Positions 17,884-25,478 of a stretch of 64,000 bases of DNA are shown here, piece after piece. A program made the translations under genes and the position numbers. Source of the DNA: an uncultured Porphyromonadaceae bacterium (lineage in GTDB: Bacteria > Bacteroidota > Bacteroidia > Bacteroidales > Muribaculaceae). A model generated the notes under the pieces. It made no database searches and was not told where the DNA came from. It worked only from the letters and a program-made list of their open reading frames with translations. The stretch is from assembly GCA_947174235.1 (NCBI GenBank), contig CAMWID010000001.1, forward strand, positions 62,001-126,000, given 5' to 3'. Within the stretch, counting starts at the first letter, position 1, and each line of letters opens with the position of its first letter.

Positions 17884-18729
17884 TCAATTGTTTTTCTTGA
17901 TGATCTTGGCGGAGAGGATACGGATATCCTCTTTAGGACGGTCGGCGGAGTCTGTCTCCGCTTTCTGAATCTTTTCCACGACATCCATACCCTTGATCAC
18001 CTCTCCAAACACCGTATAACCGCCGTCGAGATGTGGGGTGCCTCCTATAGTGGAATAATCCGCCTTTATTTCTGACGGAAGTTCTTCCATCCCGACTTTC
18101 TCTTCGGTTTCCTTAATCAGTCTCTGGCGAAGTTCCTCAAGTCTGTCATGATCTCCCGCCTCCTGCAAAGCCTGAATCGAATCACGGTGTTCATATGCGA
18201 GCTTCTGGAAACAGTCCTGAAGAGCTTTTGTCCTTTTTTTCATATCCGCCACTTCAAGCTGACGCTCGCTGAATTTAGTACCGGTGACAATATAAAACTG
18301 CGAGCCGGACGAACGTTTCTCCGGATTCATGGCGTCTCCGGTACGGGCAGCAGCCAACGCACCGTATTTATGGTAGTGACGCGGATATACGATCTCCGCT
18401 TCTATTGTATAACTTGGATCCCCGCTCCCAAGACGGGCACCGGCAGGAGCGTCTTTTGAATTGGGATCGCCCGTCTGGACCATAAACTGATCTATGACGC
18501 GGTGGAACAGCACACCGTCGTAATACCCTTCCCCGACAAGTTTCAGGAAATTGTCTCGATGCAGCGGAGTGTCATTATACAGTTCTACCGTTATGTCGCC
18601 CATGGTGGTGTTCAGCTCCACCACTGCGTCATCGGGATATTTCGGTTTTATATCATCCATATTCGTCTGTGCAAACGCGGAAGCGGCCCCGAGAAACAGG
18701 GTCGCCACCGCTGTAATTATCCTTTTCAT
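17884..18729 (-). CDS. Exported cyclophilin-type peptidyl-prolyl isomerase
   Basis: A 281-residue protein with a clear signal peptide (MKRIITAVATLFLGAASAFA), so it acts in the periplasm or at the envelope, catalysing cis/trans isomerisation of Xaa-Pro bonds during folding. Cyclophilin marks are FHRVIDQFMVQTGDP (catalytic Arg and Phe region), GSQFYIVTG and, near the C-terminus, TPHLDGGYTVFGEVIKGMDV. Between the GSQFYIV strand and the last third lies a charged helical insert of about 70 residues (roughly 150-220), seen in several Bacteroidetes cyclophilins. It follows the small gene at 18784-19158 by 54 bp and is probably co-transcribed with it. No strong terminator is seen downstream. Confidence 0.92.
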   Translation of the reverse strand: MKRIITAVATLFLGAASAFAQTNMDDIKPKYPDDAVVELNTTMGDITVELYNDTPLHRDNFLKLVGEGYYDGVLFHRVIDQFMVQTGDPNSKDAPAGARLGSGDPSYTIEAEIVYPRHYHKYGALAAARTGDAMNPEKRSSGSQFYIVTGTKFSERQLEVADMKKRTKALQDCFQKLAYEHRDSIQALQEAGDHDRLEELRQRLIKETEEKVGMEELPSEIKADYSTIGGTPHLDGGYTVFGEVIKGMDVVEKIQKAETDSADRPKEDIRILSAKIIKKNN

Positions 18730-18783
18730 TTATTAATGTATCTATTATTCACAAACCGACGGCGCCTCAGATATTGACACGCG

Positions 18784-19158
18784 TCATATCACTGAAGCGG
18801 GAAATATACGTTTGTAGATCCTGCGGAAATTATCATCGGTTTTCATAAGCTCGCCGGCGCGGTCTTTATAATCCGCCCCCCACACGGCCTCAAGCAGAGA
18901 ACCGATATAACGTCGCTCCCTGTCTTTGCCTATTGCCGCCTCTATAAGCTGTGGCACCCAGACAGAGAAAGCTTCCGGGTCAACGGCATTCAGGAAACGC
19001 GCGGTGCTTGACAGGAACTGCCCGGTACAATCCACTCTTTTAAGATTGTCTATCAGTTCCGGCATCATTTCGCCAATCGAGTCCACATTGTTGACTATAT
19101 ATTCATAGGTTGCCATTCCATCCGGATCGTTTTCCAGATTTTTCAATAACTGTTCCAT
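18784..19158 (-). CDS. Small conserved-looking protein of unknown function
   Basis: A 124-residue soluble, mostly helical, acidic protein (MEQLLKNLENDPDGMATYEY). No signal peptide, membrane segment, cysteine or metal motif is visible, and I do not recognise the family. Features are a helical pattern throughout, a Trp-containing middle (FSVWVPQLIEAAIG) and a basic end (NFRRIYKRIFPASVI). It has its own promoter candidate and is followed by the cyclophilin gene, suggesting a two-gene transcript. Codon use resembles the neighbours, so it is probably a real gene. Confidence 0.7.
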   Translation of the reverse strand: MEQLLKNLENDPDGMATYEYIVNNVDSIGEMMPELIDNLKRVDCTGQFLSSTARFLNAVDPEAFSVWVPQLIEAAIGKDRERRYIGSLLEAVWGADYKDRAGELMKTDDNFRRIYKRIFPASVI

Positions 19159-19178
19159 GATTCTGTATTTTTATGGCG

Positions 19179-19210
19179 CAAAAGTAAAAATTTTTAGCCA
19201 AATAGCTAAA
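19179..19210 (-). promoter_or_regulatory. Promoter candidate for the 124-residue protein and cyclophilin
   Basis: On the minus strand TTTA (19207-19210), a 20-nt spacer and TACTTTTG (19179-19186). The -7 box fits TAnnTTTG. The leader would be only about 15 nt. Confidence 0.5.
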
Positions 19211-19277
19211 TTAAACTCTATAATTTTTCTTTCAGCCATCAATAAATTGTCCCAACGCACCAAATAAAACACTATAA

Positions 19278-19309
19278 TTTTTCCATATAAATCCATTTTA
19301 TTAACTTTG
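19278..19309 (+). promoter_or_regulatory. Promoter candidate for the cytidylate-kinase-like gene
   Basis: TAACTTTG at 19302-19309 matches the -7 consensus. A T run at 19278-19282 stands about 20 nt upstream in the -33 position. Transcription would start near 19315, just before a leader hairpin. Confidence 0.5.
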
Positions 19310-19326
19310 CACTGATAAAAAACGCC

Positions 19327-19350
19327 GTCTTCCGCATTTGTCCGGAAGAC
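19327..19350 (+). promoter_or_regulatory. 5' leader hairpin before the cytidylate-kinase-like gene
   Basis: A perfect 8-bp stem GTCTTCCG (19327-19334) / CGGAAGAC (19343-19350) with an 8-nt loop lies in the predicted leader, 15 nt before the ATG at 19366. A T run sits between the hairpin and the ATG. It may affect mRNA stability or translation; no known riboregulator class is recognised. Confidence 0.4.
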
Positions 19351-19365
19351 AATAACACATTTTTT

Positions 19366-20031
19366 ATGCAAAACGGCATTCCAACGGAAAAACCGGAGCT
19401 TTCGATGCAAAACGGGAGTTTCGTCATTGTCATAGGACGTCAGTTCGGCAGCGGAGGGAGAAAAATAGGGAAACTGGTCTCCAAACGTCTCGGATATGAA
19501 TACTATGACAAGGAGCTTCTTGCCGAAGCCGCCCAGAGCTTAGGTTTTTCCCAAGACATTTTCGCAGCCCACGACGAGCGCAAGCCATCACCCCTGAAGT
19601 CTCTGTTACAGGGTATTTACGGCATAGCTGACAATTTTCACGACACATCCATATGTGGTGAATCCCTGTATCACGCCCAATCTGAGGTGATAAAGAAGAT
19701 ATGTGAAAAAGGATCATGCGTGATTGTAGGCAGAACTGCGGATTACGTCTTGCGCCACCATCCGGGACTCATCAGCGTGTTTCTCCACGCCCCGATTGAA
19801 AAACGGGCGCGCCAGATTGTAGGAAGAGGCGACGCTCCCGATCTTGATTCCGCCACAGACATGGCGAAGAAGAACGACCGGAAACGGGAAAGCTACTACA
19901 ATTATTATACAGGCGGAGGATGGGGAAAGGCATCATCCTATCATCTTTCAATCGATGCTTCGAGCATCAGGGATGAAGATATCGTGGACATGATAATCTC
20001 TTTCGCCAACGCGAAAAAAAGACACGGCTGA
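19366..20031 (+). CDS. Cytidylate-kinase-like nucleotide kinase
   Basis: A 221-residue soluble protein of the cytidylate-kinase-like family (AAA-type P-loop kinases related to Cmk). The nucleotide-binding start is visible as VIGRQFGSGGRKIGKLVSKR, followed by GYEYYDKELL, the strand CVIVGRTADYVL, and an LID-like stretch KKNDRKRESYYNYYTG. The family is common in Bacteroidetes and Firmicutes, and its natural substrate is often unproven; it is shorter and less Cmk-like than true CMP kinase. A second in-frame ATG at 19405 repeats the first four residues (MQNG) and is an equally good start. The RNase P RNA gene starts 19 bp after the stop. Confidence 0.82.
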   Translation: MQNGIPTEKPELSMQNGSFVIVIGRQFGSGGRKIGKLVSKRLGYEYYDKELLAEAAQSLGFSQDIFAAHDERKPSPLKSLLQGIYGIADNFHDTSICGESLYHAQSEVIKKICEKGSCVIVGRTADYVLRHHPGLISVFLHAPIEKRARQIVGRGDAPDLDSATDMAKKNDRKRESYYNYYTGGGWGKASSYHLSIDASSIRDEDIVDMIISFANAKKRHG

Positions 20032-20050
20032 ACACAGCGGAAAGCTTTAC

Positions 20051-20408
20051 GCAGAAGGGTGGTCTGTCGCTTGAAGACAGGATCTTCAAGAGGAAAGTCC
20101 GGGCAACACAGGGCACCATGTTTCCTAACGGGAAGCCGGCGGCGACGCCGGGGATAAGTGACAGAAAACAACCGCCTCCCCCCCGGGGAGGTAAGGGTGA
20201 AAAGGCGGGGTAAGAGCCCACCGGCTCCCTTGGCGACAAGGGAGGCCGCACATCCCATGGGTTGCAAGGCCAAATATACCGGCAGTCAAGGATTGCCCGT
20301 CCATTGCCGGGGGGTAGGCTGCTTGAGCCAGCGGGCGACCGCGTGGATTAGATAAATGACAGACGCCATCTTTCAGATGGCACATAACCCGGCTTATATC
20401 CCTTCTGC
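20051..20408 (+). ncRNA. rnpB: RNase P RNA, bacterial class A
   Basis: The RNA subunit of RNase P, which cuts the 5' leader from pre-tRNA. Universally conserved parts are recognisable: GAGGAAAGTCCGGGC (near 20089-20103), ACAGAAAACAACCGCC (20161-20176), GGGTAAGAGCCCACC (20208-20222), and the 3' part with GATAAATGACAG and ACATAACCCGGCTTAT (about 20350-20397). The ends are set by the closing helix P1: GCAGAAGGG at 20051-20059 pairs perfectly with CCCTTCTGC at 20400-20408. The length of about 358 nt is normal. It is followed 8 bp later by a strong terminator. No separate promoter box is obvious, so it may be transcribed with the kinase gene or from a non-consensus promoter. Confidence 0.93.
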
Positions 20409-20415
20409 ATTTTTT

Positions 20416-20448
20416 AACCGGAGAAGCATAGCTTCTCCGGTTATTTTT
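20416..20448 (+). terminator. Rho-independent terminator of rnpB
   Basis: A perfect 12-bp stem AACCGGAGAAGC (20416-20427) / GCTTCTCCGGTT (20431-20442) with a 3-nt loop is followed by ATTTTTT. Confidence 0.92.
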
Positions 20449-20545
20449 TAAGCGACACACTCTGAACCATACCTCCTTTTTCAGCATTTTATCTCATATC
20501 AGAAGTTGCCACGGCAACCATAACCATTATCCACAGACATTCATA

Positions 20546-21958
20546 ATGACCGAAAAAAAAGAATCATTCATAAGCAGACTGATCGACAAGACATCCAATC
20601 TTGTCAATTATTGCTGGACAGGAGTGTGGCATGAAACCAAAGACACAACAGGTATAAGGATCCTGAAAGTGGCAAACCTGTCAGTCCGCTCCTTTCTTGA
20701 CCGGGATCTGCAGTCAAAGTCCATGTCGCTCACTTATTCCACAGTGCTCGCCATCGTCCCGGCGCTCGCCCTTATATTCGCCATAGGACGGGGATTCGGA
20801 TTCCAGTCGCTGCTTGAAGACCAGCTTTTCAAAAGTTTTCCGGCACAAAAACAGGGTATCTCATTTGCGTTGAAATTTGTTGACTCTTATCTTAAGGAGG
20901 CGTCGCAGGGCTTGTTTGTGGGAATCGGCATAATATTTCTTTTATGGACATTGATTTCTCTCCTGTCTAATATAGAATCCGCTTTCAACGGAGTGTGGGA
21001 CGTGAAACAAGACCGTTCGTTCTATCAGAAAGTGACCGATTATATAGCCATCTGCCTGATGGTGCCTGTGCTGATGATATGTTCTTCCGGAGTTTCTATA
21101 TTTATGTCCGCATCCATACAGGACAATTCCACGCTGGCATTCCTCTCCCCCCTTGTCAACATCGCCCTTGAGGCAGCTCCTTTCATTCTCGCGTGGCTGG
21201 CGTTCTCCCTCTCATTTTTTCTTATCCCAAACACTAAAGTGCAGTTCAGATACGCTGCCATAGCCGGGGGACTTAGCGCCTTGCTTTTCCAGATCTTGCA
21301 ATTATTGTTCGTAAACGGACAGATATATGTGTCAAAATACAACGCCATCTATGGATCTTTCTCATTCCTCCCACTGCTTCTCATATGGCTCCAGCTGTCT
21401 TGGCTTATACTGCTTTCCGGATGCGTACTCACATATTCGCTGCAAAACGTTTTCGCATTTAATTTCATGGGAGACTTCAACAGGTTGTCATTAAATTATC
21501 TCCGTAAAGTCACAATTATTCTCACAGCCGCCATCGTGGGTAGATTCCGCAAAGGGAAAACCCCGCTCAGCAGGTCACAGCTCAGTTTCTACTACGACAT
21601 ACCGCTCAGGGTGGTGGGCAGGATATGCGAGAATCTCAACAAAGCGGGACTGACATATTATGTCGTGCTCCCCAACGACCGGACGGGAGTTGCGCCTGCC
21701 CAAGAGACCGGCGGACTCAGCGTCGGGGAACTGCTTTCAAGGCTCGACCATGTCGGAAGCCATTCCTTCATACCACGTTTTTCAATTGTCTACTCCGGAA
21801 TTTTAAATAAAATAGACTTGTGGCTCAAGGAGGCATACGGCATCCTTGACAACAAACTGATAGCCGATATCGAGCTTCCTGAAGACTCCGACAAGGAACA
21901 GGCGATCCTCGAAAATGGAAAAACTTTCCTGAAAAACGAAGATTCAAGTCCTTCATGA
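20546..21958 (+). CDS. YihY/BrkB family integral membrane protein
   Basis: A 470-residue inner-membrane protein of the YihY/virulence factor BrkB family (formerly mislabelled RNase BN). About six transmembrane helices lie between residues 70 and 310 (for example VLAIVPALALIFAIGRGFGF, then a helix in LFVGIGIIFLLWTLISLLSN, and LLIWLQLSWLILLSGCVLTY). The family signature FNGVWDV is present. Residues from about 330 on are cytoplasmic and include a winged-helix-like segment (LSRSQLSFYYDIPLRVVGRI) that occurs in the longer Bacteroidetes members. The family may transport small solutes or lipids; function is not settled. It is monocistronic, with a 239-bp gap to the glycogen operon. Confidence 0.88.
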   Translation: MTEKKESFISRLIDKTSNLVNYCWTGVWHETKDTTGIRILKVANLSVRSFLDRDLQSKSMSLTYSTVLAIVPALALIFAIGRGFGFQSLLEDQLFKSFPAQKQGISFALKFVDSYLKEASQGLFVGIGIIFLLWTLISLLSNIESAFNGVWDVKQDRSFYQKVTDYIAICLMVPVLMICSSGVSIFMSASIQDNSTLAFLSPLVNIALEAAPFILAWLAFSLSFFLIPNTKVQFRYAAIAGGLSALLFQILQLLFVNGQIYVSKYNAIYGSFSFLPLLLIWLQLSWLILLSGCVLTYSLQNVFAFNFMGDFNRLSLNYLRKVTIILTAAIVGRFRKGKTPLSRSQLSFYYDIPLRVVGRICENLNKAGLTYYVVLPNDRTGVAPAQETGGLSVGELLSRLDHVGSHSFIPRFSIVYSGILNKIDLWLKEAYGILDNKLIADIELPEDSDKEQAILENGKTFLKNEDSSPS

Positions 21959-22038
21959 CAGTTTTAACTGACAATTTGTGTGTTATACAACATAATTTGA
22001 GAATTTTTTATGTCATAATTTGATTAATTTGGAAAATA

Positions 22039-22070
22039 GTTGCATCTTTGCCATGTAAATTTTATCTTTG
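22039..22070 (+). promoter_or_regulatory. Promoter candidate for the glycogen operon
   Basis: TATCTTTG at 22063-22070 matches the -7 consensus, with GTTG at 22039-22042 exactly 20 nt upstream as a near-consensus -33 box. The leader would be about 120 nt. Confidence 0.55.
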
Positions 22071-22197
22071 TAGATGATTTATCCATATTATCAATCCCGA
22101 TGGATTGTAGATGCGAATCTCTTATCTCCTTACAGTTTATCCGGAATGTGAAATCATGGCCAAAATTTAAAATTACCTAATACAGATATAATATTCT

Positions 22198-24171
22198 ATG
22201 AGTTATCTGAAATTTGACAAGAGTCTGATGATTAACCTGGAACAAAGTCTTCCCAAGGAAATGCTCCGGACAAACAAATCAGGCGCTTACCATTGTACGA
22301 CTATTGTCGGATGCAACACGCGCAAGCAGCACGGGCTGCTCGTGATTCCAATTCCGGAAATGGACGACAAGGCGCATGTGCTGCTGTCTTCTCTTGACGA
22401 AACCGTGATCCAGCACGGAGCGCCTTTCAACCTCGGGCTGCACCAGTATGGCGAAGGAGTATTCAGTCCGAACGGGCACAAATATATCCGCCAATACGAA
22501 TGTGAGTCGGTTCCCACGGTGACCTATCGTGTGGGAGGTGTGATCTTTACCAAGGAAAAAGTCTTCATATCCCATGAAAACCGCATTCTCATAAAGTATA
22601 CTCTTGTAGAGGCACATTCCCCCACTACGCTACAGTTCCGTCCGTTTCTGGCTTTCCGAAACGCCAATGACCTCTGCATCGAAAACAATGCGATAAATAC
22701 ATCCACTCAGCCCGTAAGGAACGGCATCTCGACATGCCTTTACGACGGTTATCCCTCATTGTTCATGCAATTCTCAAAGGCTCCCGAATGGGTGAATGAC
22801 GGACATTGGTACAAAGGCATAGAGTATTACAAAGACAAGGACAGAGGCATACCCTATAAGGAAGACCTCTGGGTGCCGGGATATTTCCAGCTCCCTATCA
22901 AGAAAGGGGAATCAATCATTTTCTCCGCATCAACATTCGAGACCGACCCGGACAAGTTCTTTGAGACATATCAGGAGGAACTCAAGACACGCACATGCCG
23001 CACAAGTTTCTACAATTGTCTGAAAAACTCAGCCAAGCAATTCTATCTGAAAAACAGATATGGCACATTTATAATGGCGGGATACCCCTGGTATAACGTC
23101 CGAGCCAGAGACGAACTGATGGCTCTTCCGGGATGTACCCTCGCCATAGATCACAGAGAGGACTACGAGGTGATAATGGACACATTCCTGAAAGCCCTTG
23201 GAAGATGGCTCAACGACGGCATAAAAGACAAGACCATAGGAGAGATCGACCTTCCTGACATACCGCTCTGGACCATCTGGACTATCCAGCAGTTCAGAAG
23301 ATCTGTGAATACGGCGGAATGCCGCGAAAAATATGGAGAAGCGGTGAAATGGATCATAGAAGAGATACGCAGCGGTAAAGTTCCGAACCTGAGACCGGAC
23401 GGCAACGGACTGCTGTCGACAAACGGCTCCGACTCACCGGTGACTTGGCTTTCCGCCTCCATCGATGGCAAACCTATAATTCCTCGCACAGGATACATTC
23501 TTGAATTTAACGCGCTATGGTACAACGCGCTGAAATTCCTTATATCTCTTTACGAAAACGAACCGTCAGAGCAGGATTATCTTGACGGAATAAGATCTCT
23601 CGCAGACAAAGTAAAGGGATCATTCATAGATACTTTCCTTAACGATTACGGCTACCTTTACGATTACGTCAACGGCACTTACACAGACCTTGAGGTGCGT
23701 CCGAACATGGCTATAGCCATAGGTATGGAATATTCGCCACTTGACAGGAGACAACGCAAAAAAGTGCTTGATCTCATCACCCGCGAGCTTCTCACGCCCA
23801 AAGGATTGCGCTCTCTCAGTCCTAAAAGTTACGCCTATCGCCCGGCATATGTGGGCGATCCTGTCCAAAGGGAATACGCCGTGCATCAAGGACCCGCACG
23901 TCCATGGCTGTTTGGCTTCTATGCCGATGCCTATTTCAAAGTATTTGGAGTGAGCGGTGTCGGATTCATAGAGAGAATGCTCATAGGATATGAAGATGAA
24001 ATGACCGAAGGTTGTATCGGGTCATTGTCGGAACTTTACGACGGCAATCCTCCCTACACCGGCCGCGGGGCTGTGAGCACCGCCAAGAACGTCGGGGAAA
24101 TTCTCAGGACTTTGAAAAACGTAAAAGAACTAAATAAACTACAAACCTTAGAAACCGAAGAATCGAAATGA
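22198..24171 (+). CDS. Glycogen debranching enzyme (amylo-alpha-1,6-glucosidase type)
   Basis: A 657-residue cytoplasmic protein of the glycogen-debranching type. The N-terminal half (about 15-250) is the beta-rich domain of bacterial debranching enzymes (RTNKSGAYHCTTIVGCNTRK near the start, then HGLLVIPIPEM). The C-terminal half (about 280-640) is an alpha/alpha barrel with the signature AGYPWYNVRARDELMALPG, holding the catalytic-region Arg-Asp, and further marks RPNMAIAIGM and VHQGPARPWLFGFYADAY. It removes alpha-1,6 branches from glycogen. It is the first gene of a three-gene operon, and its stop overlaps the next start in ATGA. I avoid a gene symbol because glgX names a different family. 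Confidence 0.9.
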   Translation: MSYLKFDKSLMINLEQSLPKEMLRTNKSGAYHCTTIVGCNTRKQHGLLVIPIPEMDDKAHVLLSSLDETVIQHGAPFNLGLHQYGEGVFSPNGHKYIRQYECESVPTVTYRVGGVIFTKEKVFISHENRILIKYTLVEAHSPTTLQFRPFLAFRNANDLCIENNAINTSTQPVRNGISTCLYDGYPSLFMQFSKAPEWVNDGHWYKGIEYYKDKDRGIPYKEDLWVPGYFQLPIKKGESIIFSASTFETDPDKFFETYQEELKTRTCRTSFYNCLKNSAKQFYLKNRYGTFIMAGYPWYNVRARDELMALPGCTLAIDHREDYEVIMDTFLKALGRWLNDGIKDKTIGEIDLPDIPLWTIWTIQQFRRSVNTAECREKYGEAVKWIIEEIRSGKVPNLRPDGNGLLSTNGSDSPVTWLSASIDGKPIIPRTGYILEFNALWYNALKFLISLYENEPSEQDYLDGIRSLADKVKGSFIDTFLNDYGYLYDYVNGTYTDLEVRPNMAIAIGMEYSPLDRRQRKKVLDLITRELLTPKGLRSLSPKSYAYRPAYVGDPVQREYAVHQGPARPWLFGFYADAYFKVFGVSGVGFIERMLIGYEDEMTEGCIGSLSELYDGNPPYTGRGAVSTAKNVGEILRTLKNVKELNKLQTLETEESK

Positions 24172-25433
24172 AGGCTTTAATGTTCGGATGGGAATTCCCT
24201 CCGCATATCCTCGGCGGTCTCGGCACAGCAAGCTACGGTCTAACCAAAGGTATGCACAACAACGGCAATATGGAAATCACGTTCGTGATTCCAAAGCCGT
24301 GGGGTGATGAGGAACGTGGCTTTGCCAACATCATTGGAGCGTGCAACACCCCCGTGGCTTGGCGCGACGTGTCTTGGGATTATGTCAACTCAAGAATCGG
24401 GAAGGTGATGGATCCGCAGACTTATTTCAACCTCCGCGACCACATCTACGCCGATTTCAACTATATGCGCCTCAATGATCTGGGTTGCATCGAATTTTCA
24501 GGGAAATACCCCAGTAATCTTGTTGAGGAAATCAACAACTATTCCATCGTGGCGGGCGTGATAGCCCGGACTGTCCCGTGCGACGTGATCCATTCCCACG
24601 ACTGGCTCACATATCCGGCTGGAATACACGCTAAGAATGTCACCGGCAAACCGCTCGTAATACATGTACACGCCTCCGAATTCGACAGGTCGAGAGGGAA
24701 ACCGAATCCGACCGTGTTTGGAATCGAAAAAGACGGCATGAACAACGCTGACCATATCATCACGGTTTCCGATCTTACACGCAACACTGTAATCGAGAAA
24801 TATGGCATTGACCCGGCAAAGGTTACTACTGTCCATAATGCGGTGATTCCATTGAGCGACGAGCTGCTCAACCTAAAACGCTCGGAGACAAAAGACAAGG
24901 TAATAACCTTCCTCGGACGAATAACAATGCAGAAGGGTCCGGAATACTTTGTGGAAGCTGCGGCAAAAGTGCTCCAGAAAAATAAAAACGTACGCTTCGT
25001 GATGGCGGGAGGCGGCGACATGGAGGAGGCGATGATCAGGCTCGCGGCAAAACGCGGGATAGCCGACCGTTTCCACTTTACAGGATTCCTCCGCGGCAAG
25101 GAGGTTTACCAGATGTTCCGCGATTCCGATGTTTACGTAATGCCTTCGGTATCCGAGCCATTCGGTATTTCGCCTCTGGAGGCGATGGAAATGGGCGTGC
25201 CTTCAATAATTTCCAAACAGAGCGGTTGCGCCGAAATTCTTGACAATGTGATCAAGACAGACTACTGGGATGTGGACGCCATGGCAGACGCCATGCACTC
25301 CATCATCACAAACAAGGCGCTGTATGACACGCTCCGTGACCGTGGCATCGAGGAGATCCACAATATAACCTGGGAAAAGGCAGGCAAAAAGGTGATCGAC
25401 ATATACAACAAAGTGATCGAATCACGTGGGTAA
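24168..25433 (+). CDS. Glycosyltransferase, glycogen-synthase-like (GT4/GT5 type)
   Basis: A 421-residue GT-B fold enzyme. The N-terminus MKALMFGWEFPPHILGGLGT carries the acceptor/phosphate-binding GGLG loop of starch and glycogen synthases. The C-terminal half shows FLGRITMQKGPEYFVEAA, the strand VMAGGGDM and the donor-binding EPFGISPLEAMEMGVPSI (the E-x7-E motif of retaining glycosyltransferases). Position between a debranching enzyme and a GH57 enzyme argues for alpha-glucan chain elongation with an NDP-glucose donor. Strict GT4 versus GT5 assignment needs a profile search. The start overlaps the upstream stop by four bases, which indicates translational coupling. Confidence 0.9.
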   Translation: MKALMFGWEFPPHILGGLGTASYGLTKGMHNNGNMEITFVIPKPWGDEERGFANIIGACNTPVAWRDVSWDYVNSRIGKVMDPQTYFNLRDHIYADFNYMRLNDLGCIEFSGKYPSNLVEEINNYSIVAGVIARTVPCDVIHSHDWLTYPAGIHAKNVTGKPLVIHVHASEFDRSRGKPNPTVFGIEKDGMNNADHIITVSDLTRNTVIEKYGIDPAKVTTVHNAVIPLSDELLNLKRSETKDKVITFLGRITMQKGPEYFVEAAAKVLQKNKNVRFVMAGGGDMEEAMIRLAAKRGIADRFHFTGFLRGKEVYQMFRDSDVYVMPSVSEPFGISPLEAMEMGVPSIISKQSGCAEILDNVIKTDYWDVDAMADAMHSIITNKALYDTLRDRGIEEIHNITWEKAGKKVIDIYNKVIESRG

Positions 25434-25478
25434 TCCATTTTGGCTTGATCACTGTTCAATCAGATAAATATCAATATA

